Shown piece after piece: positions 37,434 to 45,328 of a stretch of DNA of 64,000 bases. Under the pieces are notes generated by a model. That model was not told the origin of the DNA and made no database searches. It worked only from the letters and a program-made list of their open reading frames with translations. Numbering within the stretch: position 1 is the stretch's first letter; every line of letters starts with the position of its first letter. The translations under genes and the position numbers were made by a program. Source of the DNA: JAXMAR01 sp046350295 (lineage in GTDB: Bacteria > Planctomycetota > Planctomycetia > Gemmatales > Gemmataceae); NCBI GenBank assembly GCA_046350295.1, contig JAXMAR010000006.1, positions 62,001 to 126,000 on the forward strand, in the 5' to 3' direction.

Positions 37434-38543
37434 TTAGTCCGGCGTCGCGAACAGGTACACCGCGAACGACGCCAGCCAGTGCTCGCCGACATAATCGCCG
37501 CTCGCTACGTGCTCCAGTCCCGCCGCCGCGTGCCGCCGCGCCGCTTCCGTCAACACCCGCCGCGCCCGATCGTCCTTCGGCAGCGCCGCCGCGATGCTGC
37601 GCATGCACCACGCCCGGCTCAGGTTCAGCCCGTCGAGGTGGACGATCTGCGGATCGCTCCGGTCCGAAACCGTCGCCGGCTCCAGCAGCGTCTTCGGCTC
37701 CCCCTTCGCAATCCCCGGCAGGAAGCGGTGGAACCACGCCGCGAACTCCTTCGCCGGCATCACGCGCCGCATCAAGTCCGCCTCCATCAGACTCGGCGAA
37801 AAGAAGTCGGCCCCGTCCGGCTCCCACCGCGCTGGCGCATCGACGTCCTTGCCGAAATACTTCCGCGCCCGCTCCTCGATCACGCGGGCCAACTCCTTGT
37901 CGCCGGCCGCCCGCGCGTAGTCCAGCGCGAACGTCAACCCGAACGCCGTGCTCGAATGGACGCCGCTCCGGATCGGATAGGTCTGCTTCGGAAAGTAGGA
38001 GACATAGCGCCGCGCCAGCACGTCCGCAAGCGGCTTGAGGTTCTTCGACCATTTCTTGCCGTCCGCGTCGTCCCAGCCGTGCAGTTCTTCGGCGAGCTTC
38101 AACAGCCACGACCAGCCGTAGGGCCGTTCGTAGGATTGCGTTCCCGGTCGGGAAAAATAGTCGGCCTCCGCTTTGAGGTTCTTCGCCGAAAGGTTCGCCG
38201 CGAGCGCCTTGCGGATCGCGTCGCGCTCCGGCAAATCGGGAAAGAGGCGGAGGAGGCGGACGAGCATCCAGTGCCCGTGGACGGCGGAGTGCCAGTCGTA
38301 GGAGCCAAAGAAGGCGGGATGCGTGGCGCGCGGCGGCTTGACATCCTCGGCGCTGCTGAGCACGTCGCCCGGTTTGTTCGGATATTCGCGCTGGATGCCC
38401 TTGAGGGCGAGCTGGGCGAAGCGGGCGGCTTGCTTGATGTCCATGGTTATGGACTTTGAGTCTCGGCCAGGCGCACACTCCGCCGCGGTTAGAGTCGTCA
38501 AGCCTGTGAGCGCGACCAACGGCAGTGCGATAGCAGATTTCAT
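37434..38543 (-). CDS. DUF2891 family exported protein
   Basis: 369 residues from ATG 38543 with a signal peptide (MKSAIALPLVALTGLTTLTA). The DUF2891 pattern is clear: HPAFFGSYDWHSAVHGHWML near the N-terminus, YERPYGWSWLLKLAEELHGW, YPIRSGVHSSTAFGLTFALD, ADFFSPSLMEADLMRRVM, and QIVHLDGLNLSRAWCMRSIA. The alpha/alpha-barrel-like family has no established reaction. Stands alone; transcribed away from the small gene at 38609. Confidence 0.88.
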   Translation of the reverse strand: MKSAIALPLVALTGLTTLTAAECAPGRDSKSITMDIKQAARFAQLALKGIQREYPNKPGDVLSSAEDVKPPRATHPAFFGSYDWHSAVHGHWMLVRLLRLFPDLPERDAIRKALAANLSAKNLKAEADYFSRPGTQSYERPYGWSWLLKLAEELHGWDDADGKKWSKNLKPLADVLARRYVSYFPKQTYPIRSGVHSSTAFGLTFALDYARAAGDKELARVIEERARKYFGKDVDAPARWEPDGADFFSPSLMEADLMRRVMPAKEFAAWFHRFLPGIAKGEPKTLLEPATVSDRSDPQIVHLDGLNLSRAWCMRSIAAALPKDDRARRVLTEAARRHAAAGLEHVASGDYVGEHWLASFAVYLFATPD

Positions 38544-38608
38544 AAGCTCGACCTCGTTAGGCGGATATGATACCAGCAAAAGCGATCTTGGGGGATTCAA
38601 CAGGCGCC

Positions 38609-39021
38609 ATGCACTGGAAAACCCTGCTACCGGTTGGCATCCTAGTCGCCTTGGCCGCTGCTCTCGGTGGTGGTTCGTTCGTCCTCCGAATCCACTGGAA
38701 TTGGCTGCGCATGATGTACAGGCGGTTGAGTTGCGATTCCTGGATGGGGACAAGGGGGGCGTCACAAAAGATCCGGTGGCAATCGCCAAGATAGTCGAAG
38801 TGTTGAAATGGGCCCGAGAGACGGCGAGCCACAAATGCATGTGGCATGGAAAGATCTTCGTCCGCTGCCGCGATGGGCGAGAGGTGGAGTTGCGTTTTCT
38901 CCCCGGCCACGAGCCGGACTGGTACGAGTTCCGATTTGAGGGCAAGACGTACCGCGTGGATCGCGCTTCTTTCTTGGAGGCGATGGGCGCCATGGGTGTG
39001 GAAATGCCGCTGAGCTGTTGA
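38609..39021 (+). pseudogene. small membrane-anchored protein gene with one frameshift
   Basis: ATG 38609 opens MHWKTLLPVGILVALAAALG, a signal or anchor, and reaches FVLRIHW. Near 38700 the coding sense moves one frame (LELAAHDVQAVELRFLDGDK), then runs cleanly (IAKIVEVLKWARETASHKC, FVRCRDGREVELRFLPGHEP, YEFRFEGKTYRVDRASFLEA) to TGA 39021. About 137 residues if repaired. No family known. A single indel with everything else intact suggests a base-call error. Confidence 0.55.
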
Positions 39022-39064
39022 GTTGTCCCGCAAGGCGGCCGGCTTTCCCTTGCACGGGACTCCA

Positions 39065-39324
39065 TCATTTCGCCGCTTTTTCGAGGCGTGCGAAGGAGTC
39101 GAGCGCGGCGAAACCTGCGTACGGCGAGCGCGCTGGCGCAATGAAAAACCGGCTGGCGTCCGGCATCGTGCCGTCCTCGCCAATCTTGAAATGGTGGGCG
39201 ACAACAATGGAACCTCGTCTGAAAAGCCTGGCCGGTGGAATTGCGAGAGATCGCCCAACGCCTCCTCTTCAACGACCTTCCAGAGTTTCGACTCGTGGCC
39301 ATTGCCGTTTCTCATACCAGCCAT
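39065..39324 (-). pseudogene. small unknown gene with one frameshift
   Basis: On the minus strand ATG 39324 gives MAGMRNGNGHESKLWKVVEE, EALGDLSQFHRPGFSDEV. One base later the sense continues in another frame, IVVAHHFKIGEDGTMPDASR then FFIAPARSPYAGFAALDSFA, and stops at 39065. About 86 residues if repaired. Family unknown. It lies directly downstream of the MazF-like gene on the same strand. Confidence 0.4.
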
Positions 39325-39335
39325 CCTGCCTTGCA

Positions 39336-39671
39336 TCATCCGATCTGCAGCGCCGCTTTCAGGCAGTTGTCAAGCTGAACTCGCATCGCGTCGGAAAGCT
39401 TGCCGACGCTCACCGTCGTCAGAAACAGGCAGCAGACGGCCGAGTTCTGGTTCAAGCCCGTGGCGGCGCCCTCAGGCAGCGACACGTCGATGAGAAAACC
39501 CGCGGCGTTGGACGCGGCCGCCAGGTTTTTCGTGATTTCCGCTACGACAAGGTGTTGGAACTGCGCGTTGAACACATCCGCCTGGATCACAACGCCGGGT
39601 CTTTTCTTGCCACGGGTTCCGCCGGCATGAGGCACGCGGGTGAGGACGATGTCTCCGCGATTGAAGCTCAT
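39336..39671 (-). CDS. MazF/PemK-family toxin (endoribonuclease)
   Basis: 111 residues: NRGDIVLTRVPHAGGTRGKK, RPGVVIQADVFNA, VVAEITKNL and a late SVGKLSDAMRVQLDNCLKAA. The RGDIVLxxxP and 'KRPavViq' blocks are MazF/PemK hallmarks; such toxins cut mRNA at short sequences. It overlaps the upstream antitoxin gene by ATGA and is co-translated with it. Confidence 0.85.
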   Translation of the reverse strand: MSFNRGDIVLTRVPHAGGTRGKKRPGVVIQADVFNAQFQHLVVAEITKNLAAASNAAGFLIDVSLPEGAATGLNQNSAVCCLFLTTVSVGKLSDAMRVQLDNCLKAALQIG

Positions 39672-39895
39672 TTGTCTTTCCCGAAGGAATCCAACATGTC
39701 ACAGGCTTCCGCACGCAGCAAATCTCTCTCTTCATCCGTCCACGGACCGTCGTCGTAGGCGTCTTCTTTCAGCCGCTCATACTCGACCAGCGGTAACAGG
39801 ACAAAGAGCTCCCTCGTCTCGGGATCCAATACACGCGGTAACCCATTGCCAGGCTTCCGCAGGTCCTTCAGTTGTTCTCTCGTGAGCTCGATCAT
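39668..39895 (-). CDS. antitoxin of the MazF-like toxin
   Basis: 75 residues from ATG 39895: MIELTREQLKDLRKPGNGLP, RVLDPETRELFVLLPLVEYE, and an acidic tail (DDGPWTDEERDLLRAEACDM). Small, acidic and directly upstream of and overlapping mazF, as expected for the labile antitoxin. A longer start at 39949 is open but less likely. It resembles planctomycete antitoxins annotated next to MazF, not classical MazE. Confidence 0.75.
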   Translation of the reverse strand: MIELTREQLKDLRKPGNGLPRVLDPETRELFVLLPLVEYERLKEDAYDDGPWTDEERDLLRAEACDMLDSFGKDK

Positions 39896-39945
39896 GTTGC
39901 ATCCGTCTCCATTTTTCGCCATCGTACCAAGGTAGACCGCAGCCA

Positions 39946-39978
39946 ACAAGAAAACCCCGATCCAGAAGGACCGGGGTT
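39946..39978 (-). terminator. intrinsic terminator of the thioredoxin-like gene
   Basis: Minus strand: an 11-bp stem (39978-39968 with 39963-39953, one G-T pair) around TTCT, followed by TTTTCTT. It lies 29 bases after the stop of the gene ending at 40007. Confidence 0.8.
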
Positions 39979-40006
39979 CTTATCGCTTTTCGGTTCAGGC
40001 GCGTGT

Positions 40007-40963
40007 CTACCGCAGCACGCTCTTCGCCCCCTTCGGCGCCTTCGGGAACGGGTTGCCGACGACTTCCACCGGCCGCGTCGAGATGCGCTCGCCGAGGATG
40101 CCTTCGAACACCGAGCCGTAGAGCTTCTCGATCTGGCCCATCGAGTGGGCGGCAAGCAGCAGGTGGACGCGGCCCTGGTTGTTGAGGGCCCAGCCGCCGC
40201 CGCGGCGCCCATGGACCAAAGCGGCGTCGGCCGACTTGGCGCTCGCTTCACGAGCGGCCGCGAAATGGACGTCCGGCCCGTCGATCGGGGCGGGGGTCAG
40301 CTTCGGCGCCAAAGGCCGGCCGGTCGGGTCGCGGTAGGAAAGGGCGCCCATGTCGTCCGCTTCCGGCGGATCGAATGTCACCGGTTCGACGGTCAGACCG
40401 TGCTCGGTCCGCAGCTTATCGGCGTGCGCTTTCCGCATGAATGCCTTGAACGAGCCGCCGTCACCCTTGCTCGCCTCGATGCCCTTCTTCGCCATCTCGA
40501 CGACCCAGTTCGCCTCCTTGAGGAACTGATCGGCGTTCACCGGCCCGGCGATGCTGTGCAGGACGCGGCCATCCGGAGCGCAGAAGTAGGTGGCGACGTT
40601 GCCGCCCTGCTTCGCCTTGCCGACGATGCGGAAGGTGCCGACGCGTTGATAGGCTGAGGTGAAGTACTTCTCGACGTATTCGCCGACCCGCTTATCCGCG
40701 AGAGCGCCCACACGGAGCGCTTCGGCGTTGTTTCAGGTGAAGTCCGGGTCTTCGAAGTACCCGGAGATGTGCAGCACCATCACGAGCTTCTCCTCCTTGA
40801 GGGCCTTTTTGGCCGCATCGGAAGGGCTCTTTTCGAACTGGATGCTGGTGCCATACTCGCCGCAGGTGGCCGGCTTGCTCGCCGGCGAAAGCGCCAGCGC
40901 CGTGCTCATGCCGATGAGCGCGACCGCCGCCGCCGCGGCCCAATAACGAAGTAAGCTGCGCAC
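40007..40963 (-). CDS. exported thioredoxin-fold protein interrupted by an in-frame UGA (candidate selenoprotein)
   Basis: Starts at GTG 40963 with AGGAGG six bases upstream and a signal peptide (MRSLLRYWAAAAAVALIGMS). The mature part is thioredoxin-like: KKALKEEKLVMVLHISGYFE, then DPDFT, UGA (40735-40733, codon 77), then NNAEALRVGALADKRVGEYV in the same frame with no indel. GTFRIV, NVATYFCAPDGRVLHSIAGP and a long tail follow to 40007. The total is 318 residues if UGA is read. The UGA falls at the start of the first helix after the beta strand, where redox Cys residues of this fold lie. A hairpin fitting bacterial SECIS spacing follows it. Alternatives: a Cys-to-stop mutation or a base error. 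Confidence 0.7.
40700..40735 (-). promoter_or_regulatory. UGA codon plus SECIS-like hairpin
   Basis: After UGA (40735-40733) and 11 unpaired or weakly paired bases, AGCGCTC (40721-40715) pairs with GGGCGCT (40709-40703) around the loop CGTGT (40714-40710). With one bulged base the stem gains three more pairs. The loop begins 18 bases after UGA and has G within its first two bases, as in the described bacterial SECIS consensus. In GC-rich DNA such hairpins also arise by chance. Confidence 0.45.
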
Positions 40964-41054
40964 GCCATACCTCCTTCCAAGGAAACGCCTTTCGTGCGTT
41001 TTACGATTGAGCGTTCATTCATCCAGACGAGCCCCGGCGTCGGACGGATTGCGC

Positions 41055-41089
41055 AAAAAAAAAGACCGGCCGCGGGCGAGCGGCCGGTC
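41055..41089 (-). terminator. intrinsic terminator of the zinc-ribbon gene
   Basis: Minus strand: GACCGGCCGC (41089-41080) pairs perfectly with GCGGCCGGTC (41073-41064) around TCGCCC, followed by nine T. Textbook structure, 37 bases after the stop at 41126. Confidence 0.9.
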
Positions 41090-41125
41090 CGGACCACGCG
41101 GAGAAAGACCCGCGGGTGTCTATCT

Positions 41126-41326
41126 TCATCTACGTCGCCCGCCGCCACAAGCGGCTAGCAGACCACGCAGTTGGTTAACGATCTGATCGAAGTCGTCCTT
41201 GAGCGATCCGTCCATAACGCAATACGCCTCCCCCATAGGCGTCGCCTTTTCACAAACGGGACACTTTTCTTCCCGAATCTCTTCGCGTGTCAGCGGCATG
41301 CGGCAATGAGGGCAGCGAAAGGCCAT
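41126..41326 (-). CDS. small zinc-ribbon protein
   Basis: 66 residues from ATG 41326 (GGAG seven bases upstream). MAFRCPHCRMPLTREEIREE, then KCPVCEKATPMGEAYCVMDG: two CxxC knuckles 19 residues apart form a zinc ribbon. The rest is helical (KDDFDQIVNQLRGLLAACGG). Too small for an enzyme; possibly nucleic-acid or protein binding. Bounded by terminators on both sides, so a single-gene unit. Confidence 0.7.
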   Translation of the reverse strand: MAFRCPHCRMPLTREEIREEKCPVCEKATPMGEAYCVMDGSLKDDFDQIVNQLRGLLAACGGGRRR

Positions 41327-41392
41327 GGCGTGTCTCCATTTGGGTTTCGCCGACGAATAGTCGGTGTTCCCCCGGATGTGACAGACAGAACG

Positions 41393-41430
41393 AAAAAAAA
41401 AAGACGCCCGGCATTTTTCAGCCAGGCGTC
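41393..41430 (-). terminator. intrinsic terminator of the glycine-zipper lipoprotein gene
   Basis: Minus strand: GACGCC (41430-41425) pairs with GGCGTC (41408-41403), with inner partial pairing, followed by ten T. Located 55 bases after the stop at 41485. Confidence 0.85.
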
Positions 41431-41484
41431 TTTCGATTTCGACAGGCGCGCCGGGTGGCGTGAACCTCCCGGAGGTAAGGACAA

Positions 41485-42045
41485 CTACCAACGCCGATAA
41501 TAGTAAGGCCGCGGTCCGTAGACGCCGATACCGACCGCGACTGGCGGCGCTTCCTCGACCACGACCACGCGCTCGCGCGGCACGACGGCGACCGGTCCGG
41601 GCCGGCACGTCTGCATGAACGCGACGACGCGTGAGCTCACGCCGTTGCTGCGCAGATAGACGACATCATCCGGGCTCAGAACATACGAGCTGCGGCTGGT
41701 TTGAATCTGGTTGATGATGAGTTCGTCGCCGACGTGGCTCTGCGCCATCGAAACGACGTCCTGCAGGCTCAACGGCGGATGAGCCGCGGCGTAAGCGGCC
41801 GCCGCCTTCGCTCGGTTTTCCTGGCGATCCATATCGTTGCCGACCGCCCCGCCCACCACGGCGCCCGTTCCCGCGCCGATCGCCGCGCCCGCGAGCGCCG
41901 CGTTCGGTCGACCGGTGAGCGCTCCAAGGCCCGCGCCCAGGAGTCCGCCGACGCCGGCCCCGGTCAACGCGCCGGTACCCGTGTTGGTGGCGCAGCCCGG
42001 CGCGGTCAACGCCAGGAGCCCAAGAAGGCAGAGTTTGCTACGCAT
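41485..42045 (-). CDS. glycine-zipper lipoprotein
   Basis: 186 residues from ATG 42045, with a lipoprotein signal MRSKLCLLGLLALTAPGC (lipobox TAPGC). Residues about 22-75 are a glycine-zipper membrane segment: GALTGAGVGGLLGAGLGALT, AALAGAAIGAGTGAVVGGAV. The C-terminal half (LSLQDVVSMAQSHVGDELII, YLRSNGVSSRVVAFMQ) looks like a small helical domain, and the end is Tyr-rich (YGPRPYYYRRW). Similar proteins sit in the outer membrane of many bacteria; function unknown. Confidence 0.8.
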   Translation of the reverse strand: MRSKLCLLGLLALTAPGCATNTGTGALTGAGVGGLLGAGLGALTGRPNAALAGAAIGAGTGAVVGGAVGNDMDRQENRAKAAAAYAAAHPPLSLQDVVSMAQSHVGDELIINQIQTSRSSYVLSPDDVVYLRSNGVSSRVVAFMQTCRPGPVAVVPRERVVVVEEAPPVAVGIGVYGPRPYYYRRW

Positions 42046-42148
42046 TTGGCCCATCTCCACAAAAACGCCGACAGCCTGGCCGCCGGGACGGCGCCTTATG
42101 CCACCGACCCCGCCGCCGGTCAATCGCGGTTTTTCGCAGCGCCGAAGG

Positions 42149-42245
42149 GCTTTGCAACGCAAAAGGGGACTGTCCCTCTCGACCTGCCAAAAAGCCTGGT
42201 TCTTCGCCCGAGCGAAAGGGACAGTCCCCTTTTGCGTTGCAAAGC
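42149..42245. repeat. 97-bp inverted-repeat element, copy 1
   Basis: Perfect 29-bp inverted arms (42149-42177 and 42217-42245) starting GCTTTGCAACGCAAAAGGGG surround a 39-base core. Copy 2 is at 61574-61670, same length and orientation, with identical arms. Core differences include two compensated base pairs (see findings). No coding capacity; behaves like a MITE or REP-type element. It lies in the divergent gap between the lipoprotein and the M16 peptidase. Confidence 0.9.
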
Positions 42246-42467
42246 CGCGCCGAAGGGTCGCTACTCGCGACCTGCGCCGCCTTGGCCGCCGTACAAAAGT
42301 ATGCCGGACAGGCGCTCGGCCACGCCGCCTTCGACTTCGAAATGCGGGGCCGAGGCCGTCTTTGCCCCGCCCTACGCGGCAAAATCCTGAAACTTCGCCG
42401 CGGCGCCAGAGCAGCCGCTACAATGCTCTTCGTCAACATTCCATATCGGCTCGAAGGAGACGCACGG

Positions 42468-45245
42468 ATGAAGCGCATATCCATGACAAAATCGCTCGCT
42501 TTCGTCATGCTGGGCATTCTGGTTTGTTGCCAAAGCCTGGCGTACGGCGGCGAGAAAAAAGGCGGTGGCAAAGCCGCGGAGCTGCGCAAAGTGACGAGCG
42601 TGGAGGGGATCACCGAGTATCAGCTCTCCACCAACGGCCTCAAGGTCCTCCTTTTCCCTGATTCCGCCGCTTCCACCGTTACCGTCAACCTCACCATGCA
42701 GGTCGGCTCGCGCCACGAGGGCTACGGCGAGACCGGCATGGCCCACCTCCTCGAGCACATGCTCTTCAAGGGCAGCCCGAAATTCCTCGCTCCGGACAAG
42801 GCCCTCCAGGAGCACGGCGCCGCCTCCAACGGCACCACCTGGGTTGACCGCACCAACTACTACGAGACGATGCCCGCCACCGACGAGAACCTCAAGTTCG
42901 GCATCGAGCTCGAAGCCGACCGCATCGTCAACTCCTTCATCAAGCGCGAGGACCTCGCCAAGGAAATGACCGTCGTCCGCAACGAGTTCGAGATCGGCGA
43001 GAACGACCCCGAAGGTATCCTCAGCCAGCGCATGATGACCGCCGCTTACCAGTGGCACAACTACCGCAACTCCACCATCGGCAACCGCACCGACATCGAG
43101 CGCGTGCCGATCGAGAAGCTGCAAGCCTTCTATCGCAAGTATTACCAGCCCAACAACGCCGTCCTCGTCGTCGCCGGCAAGTTCAACGAGAAGCTGGCCA
43201 AGGACCTCATCATCGAGAACTTCGGTCCCATCCCACCCTCCAAGGAGCCGATCGAGCAGACATACACCGAGGAGCCGCCGCAAGACGGTGAGCGCATCGT
43301 CCTGTTGCGCCGCGTCGGCAAGGTTCCCGTCGTCGGCCTCATCTATCACACTCCCGCCGCCGCTCACCCGGACCACGCCGCCGCCGACGTCCTCGCCCGC
43401 GTCCTTGGCCACTCCCCTTCCGGCCGACTCTACCAGGCCCTCGTCAAGACCAAGAAGGCGAGCAGCGTCAGCGTCGACGTCAGCTCGTGGCACGATCCCG
43501 GCGTCCTGGAGATCTCCGCCCATGTCGCCCCAGGCGTTACCCCCGAGGAGGTCCGCGACATCCTGATCGCCGAAGTCGAAGGCCTGGCCAAGAAGCCGAT
43601 CACCGAAGAAGAGGCCGTCCGCGCCAAGACGCAGTTCGCCTCCAGCTTCGACCGCCGCATCTCCAACAGCAAGACCATCGGCCTGGCGCTGAGCGAATGG
43701 ATCGGCGCCGGCGACTGGCGCCTCATGTTCATCCACCGCGACCGCATGGCCAAGGTGAGCGCCGCCGACGCCAACCGCGTCGCCGAGGCGTATCTGAAAA
43801 CGTCCAACCGCACCACCGGCATGTTCTTCCCGACCGCCGTCGCCATGCGGACGAAGGTACCGGAGACGCCGGACGTCCTCAAGCTCGTGCAGGACTACAA
43901 GGGGACGAAGGAGATCGCCGCCGGCGAGACGTTCGACCCGACCCCCGAGAACATCGAGAAACGCGTCAAGCGCGTCACCTTGCCCAACGGCGTCAAGGTC
44001 GCCCTGCTTCCCAAGAAGACCCGCGGCGAGACCGTCGTCGCCAACATGACGCTCCGCTTCGGCAACCCGGAGTCCCTTCAGCCCTACAAGACCTCCGCCG
44101 GCATGATGGGTTCCATGATGACGCGCGGCACCAAGAAGCACAGCCGCGCCGAATTGACCGATCTTTTCGACAAGCTGAAATCGACCGTCTCTTTCGGCTC
44201 GAGCGCCGGCGCCCTGTCGGTTTCGCTGCAGAGCAAGCGGCCGCAGCTTGACGCGGTGCTCGACCTCGTGAAGGAAGTGCTGCGCGAGCCGACCTTCCCC
44301 GCCGACGAGCTCGACATCGTCAAGCGGCAGCAGCGTCAGGCCCTGGAGAAGGGCATGGTCGACCCGCAGGCCATCACCTTCCGCACGCTCATGCGCAAGC
44401 TCCAGCCCTATCCGCCCGACGACATTCGATACACGCCGACATTCAAGGAATCGCTCGAACGCCTCGAGAAAGTGACGCGCCACGATCTGCAGAAGCTCTA
44501 TGACGAGCAGGTCGCCGCGAAGGTCGGCGAGATTTCCATCGTCGGCGATTTCGACCCCGACGCCGTCGTCAAGAAGCTCGAAAACCTGTTCGCCGGCTGG
44601 GACAAGACCGTCCCGAAGTACGAGCGCATCCATCAGAAAGCCTTCAGCGTCAAGGGGGGGCGTGAAAGCATCGACACGCCGGACAAGGAAAACGCCGTCT
44701 TCGCCGCCGCTCACACCTTCGCCATGCGCGACGACGATCCGCAGTATCCCGCCCTCGACCTCGGCAACTACATCCTCGGCGGCAATTTCAACTGCCGCCT
44801 GATCGACCGCCTCCGCCAGAAGGAGGGCCTGTGCTACGGCGCCGGCTCCCAGGTCAGCGTCGATCCGCAGGACAAGTACGCCCTCTTCCTCGTCTATGGC
44901 TTCTGCAACCCGGACAACATCAACAAGGTCGATTCCGGCGCCATCGAAGAGGTCCAGAAGCTCATCAAGAAGGGGGTCGACCCGAAGGAACTCGAGCTGG
45001 CGCGCAAGGGCTACCTCGAGGAAGAGCGCGTCGGCCGCAGCCGCGACGGCTCCCTCGCCGCCATGCTCAACCAGCTCACCCACCTCGGCCGCACCTTCGA
45101 CTACGTGAAAAAAGTCGAAGACAAGATCGGCAAGTTGACGGTGGAGGAAGTCAACCGCGCACTCGAGGCGAACCTCCACCCCGACAACCTCGTCATCATC
45201 CGAGCCGGCGATTTCAGCAAGAAAGCCGCCCCGGAAAAGAAGTAA
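42468..45245 (+). CDS. M16 family zinc metallopeptidase (full-length, two-half type)
   Basis: 925 residues from ATG 42468 (AAGGAGA upstream) with a signal peptide (SLAFVMLGILVCCQSLAYGG). The N-terminal half has the inverted zinc motif HLLEH (His93, Glu96, His97) in MAHLLEHMLFKGSPK and the distal Glu region in VVRNEFEIGENDPEG. The C-terminal half (VTLPNGVKVALLPKK onward) is the inactive M16 domain ending with NFNCRLIDRLRQKEGLCYGA, the family's substrate-binding R/Y block. Pitrilysin/PqqL-like enzymes degrade peptides in the periplasm. Single gene followed by a long hairpin. Confidence 0.92.
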   Translation: MKRISMTKSLAFVMLGILVCCQSLAYGGEKKGGGKAAELRKVTSVEGITEYQLSTNGLKVLLFPDSAASTVTVNLTMQVGSRHEGYGETGMAHLLEHMLFKGSPKFLAPDKALQEHGAASNGTTWVDRTNYYETMPATDENLKFGIELEADRIVNSFIKREDLAKEMTVVRNEFEIGENDPEGILSQRMMTAAYQWHNYRNSTIGNRTDIERVPIEKLQAFYRKYYQPNNAVLVVAGKFNEKLAKDLIIENFGPIPPSKEPIEQTYTEEPPQDGERIVLLRRVGKVPVVGLIYHTPAAAHPDHAAADVLARVLGHSPSGRLYQALVKTKKASSVSVDVSSWHDPGVLEISAHVAPGVTPEEVRDILIAEVEGLAKKPITEEEAVRAKTQFASSFDRRISNSKTIGLALSEWIGAGDWRLMFIHRDRMAKVSAADANRVAEAYLKTSNRTTGMFFPTAVAMRTKVPETPDVLKLVQDYKGTKEIAAGETFDPTPENIEKRVKRVTLPNGVKVALLPKKTRGETVVANMTLRFGNPESLQPYKTSAGMMGSMMTRGTKKHSRAELTDLFDKLKSTVSFGSSAGALSVSLQSKRPQLDAVLDLVKEVLREPTFPADELDIVKRQQRQALEKGMVDPQAITFRTLMRKLQPYPPDDIRYTPTFKESLERLEKVTRHDLQKLYDEQVAAKVGEISIVGDFDPDAVVKKLENLFAGWDKTVPKYERIHQKAFSVKGGRESIDTPDKENAVFAAAHTFAMRDDDPQYPALDLGNYILGGNFNCRLIDRLRQKEGLCYGAGSQVSVDPQDKYALFLVYGFCNPDNINKVDSGAIEEVQKLIKKGVDPKELELARKGYLEEERVGRSRDGSLAAMLNQLTHLGRTFDYVKKVEDKIGKLTVEEVNRALEANLHPDNLVIIRAGDFSKKAAPEKK

Positions 45246-45258
45246 TCTCGATATGGTG

Positions 45259-45317
45259 TCAGAGCCGGAAGCATAAGTGACGGTCGCACGATCCGTCGCT
45301 CACGCTGCCGGCTCTGA
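45259..45317. repeat. 59-base palindromic repeat after the M16 gene
   Basis: TCAGAGCCGGAAGC (from 45259) mirrors GCTGCCGGCTCTGA (to 45317), with an inner GTGACGG/CCGTC-CTCAC helix and a 9-base loop. Arms are about 25 bases with a few mismatches. It sits between co-directional genes, so it can attenuate transcription. A related unit lies at 63077-63111; this family of AGCCGGAAGC...GACGG palindromes looks like a dispersed repeat. Confidence 0.7.
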
Positions 45318-45328
45318 TCATCCAAAAC

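Noticed and set aside
40007..40711. Separate gene starting at GTG 40711
   Set aside because: It lacks a Shine-Dalgarno and a signal peptide, begins inside a thioredoxin fold, and reads on in frame from the upstream segment through UGA; treated as one gene.
42237..42467. N-terminal extension of the M16 peptidase
   Set aside because: The frame is open but starts inside the 97-bp repeat; the signal peptide and AAGGAGA favour ATG 42468.
42372..45179. 935-codon open frame on the strand opposite the M16 peptidase
   Set aside because: It is rich in Val/Gly/Asp/Leu with no motif or ribosome site. It mirrors the codon pattern of the real gene in GC-rich DNA, where antisense frames rarely meet stops. 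The same applies to the long minus-strand frames at 24221-26266, 34834-37020 and 49581-51515.
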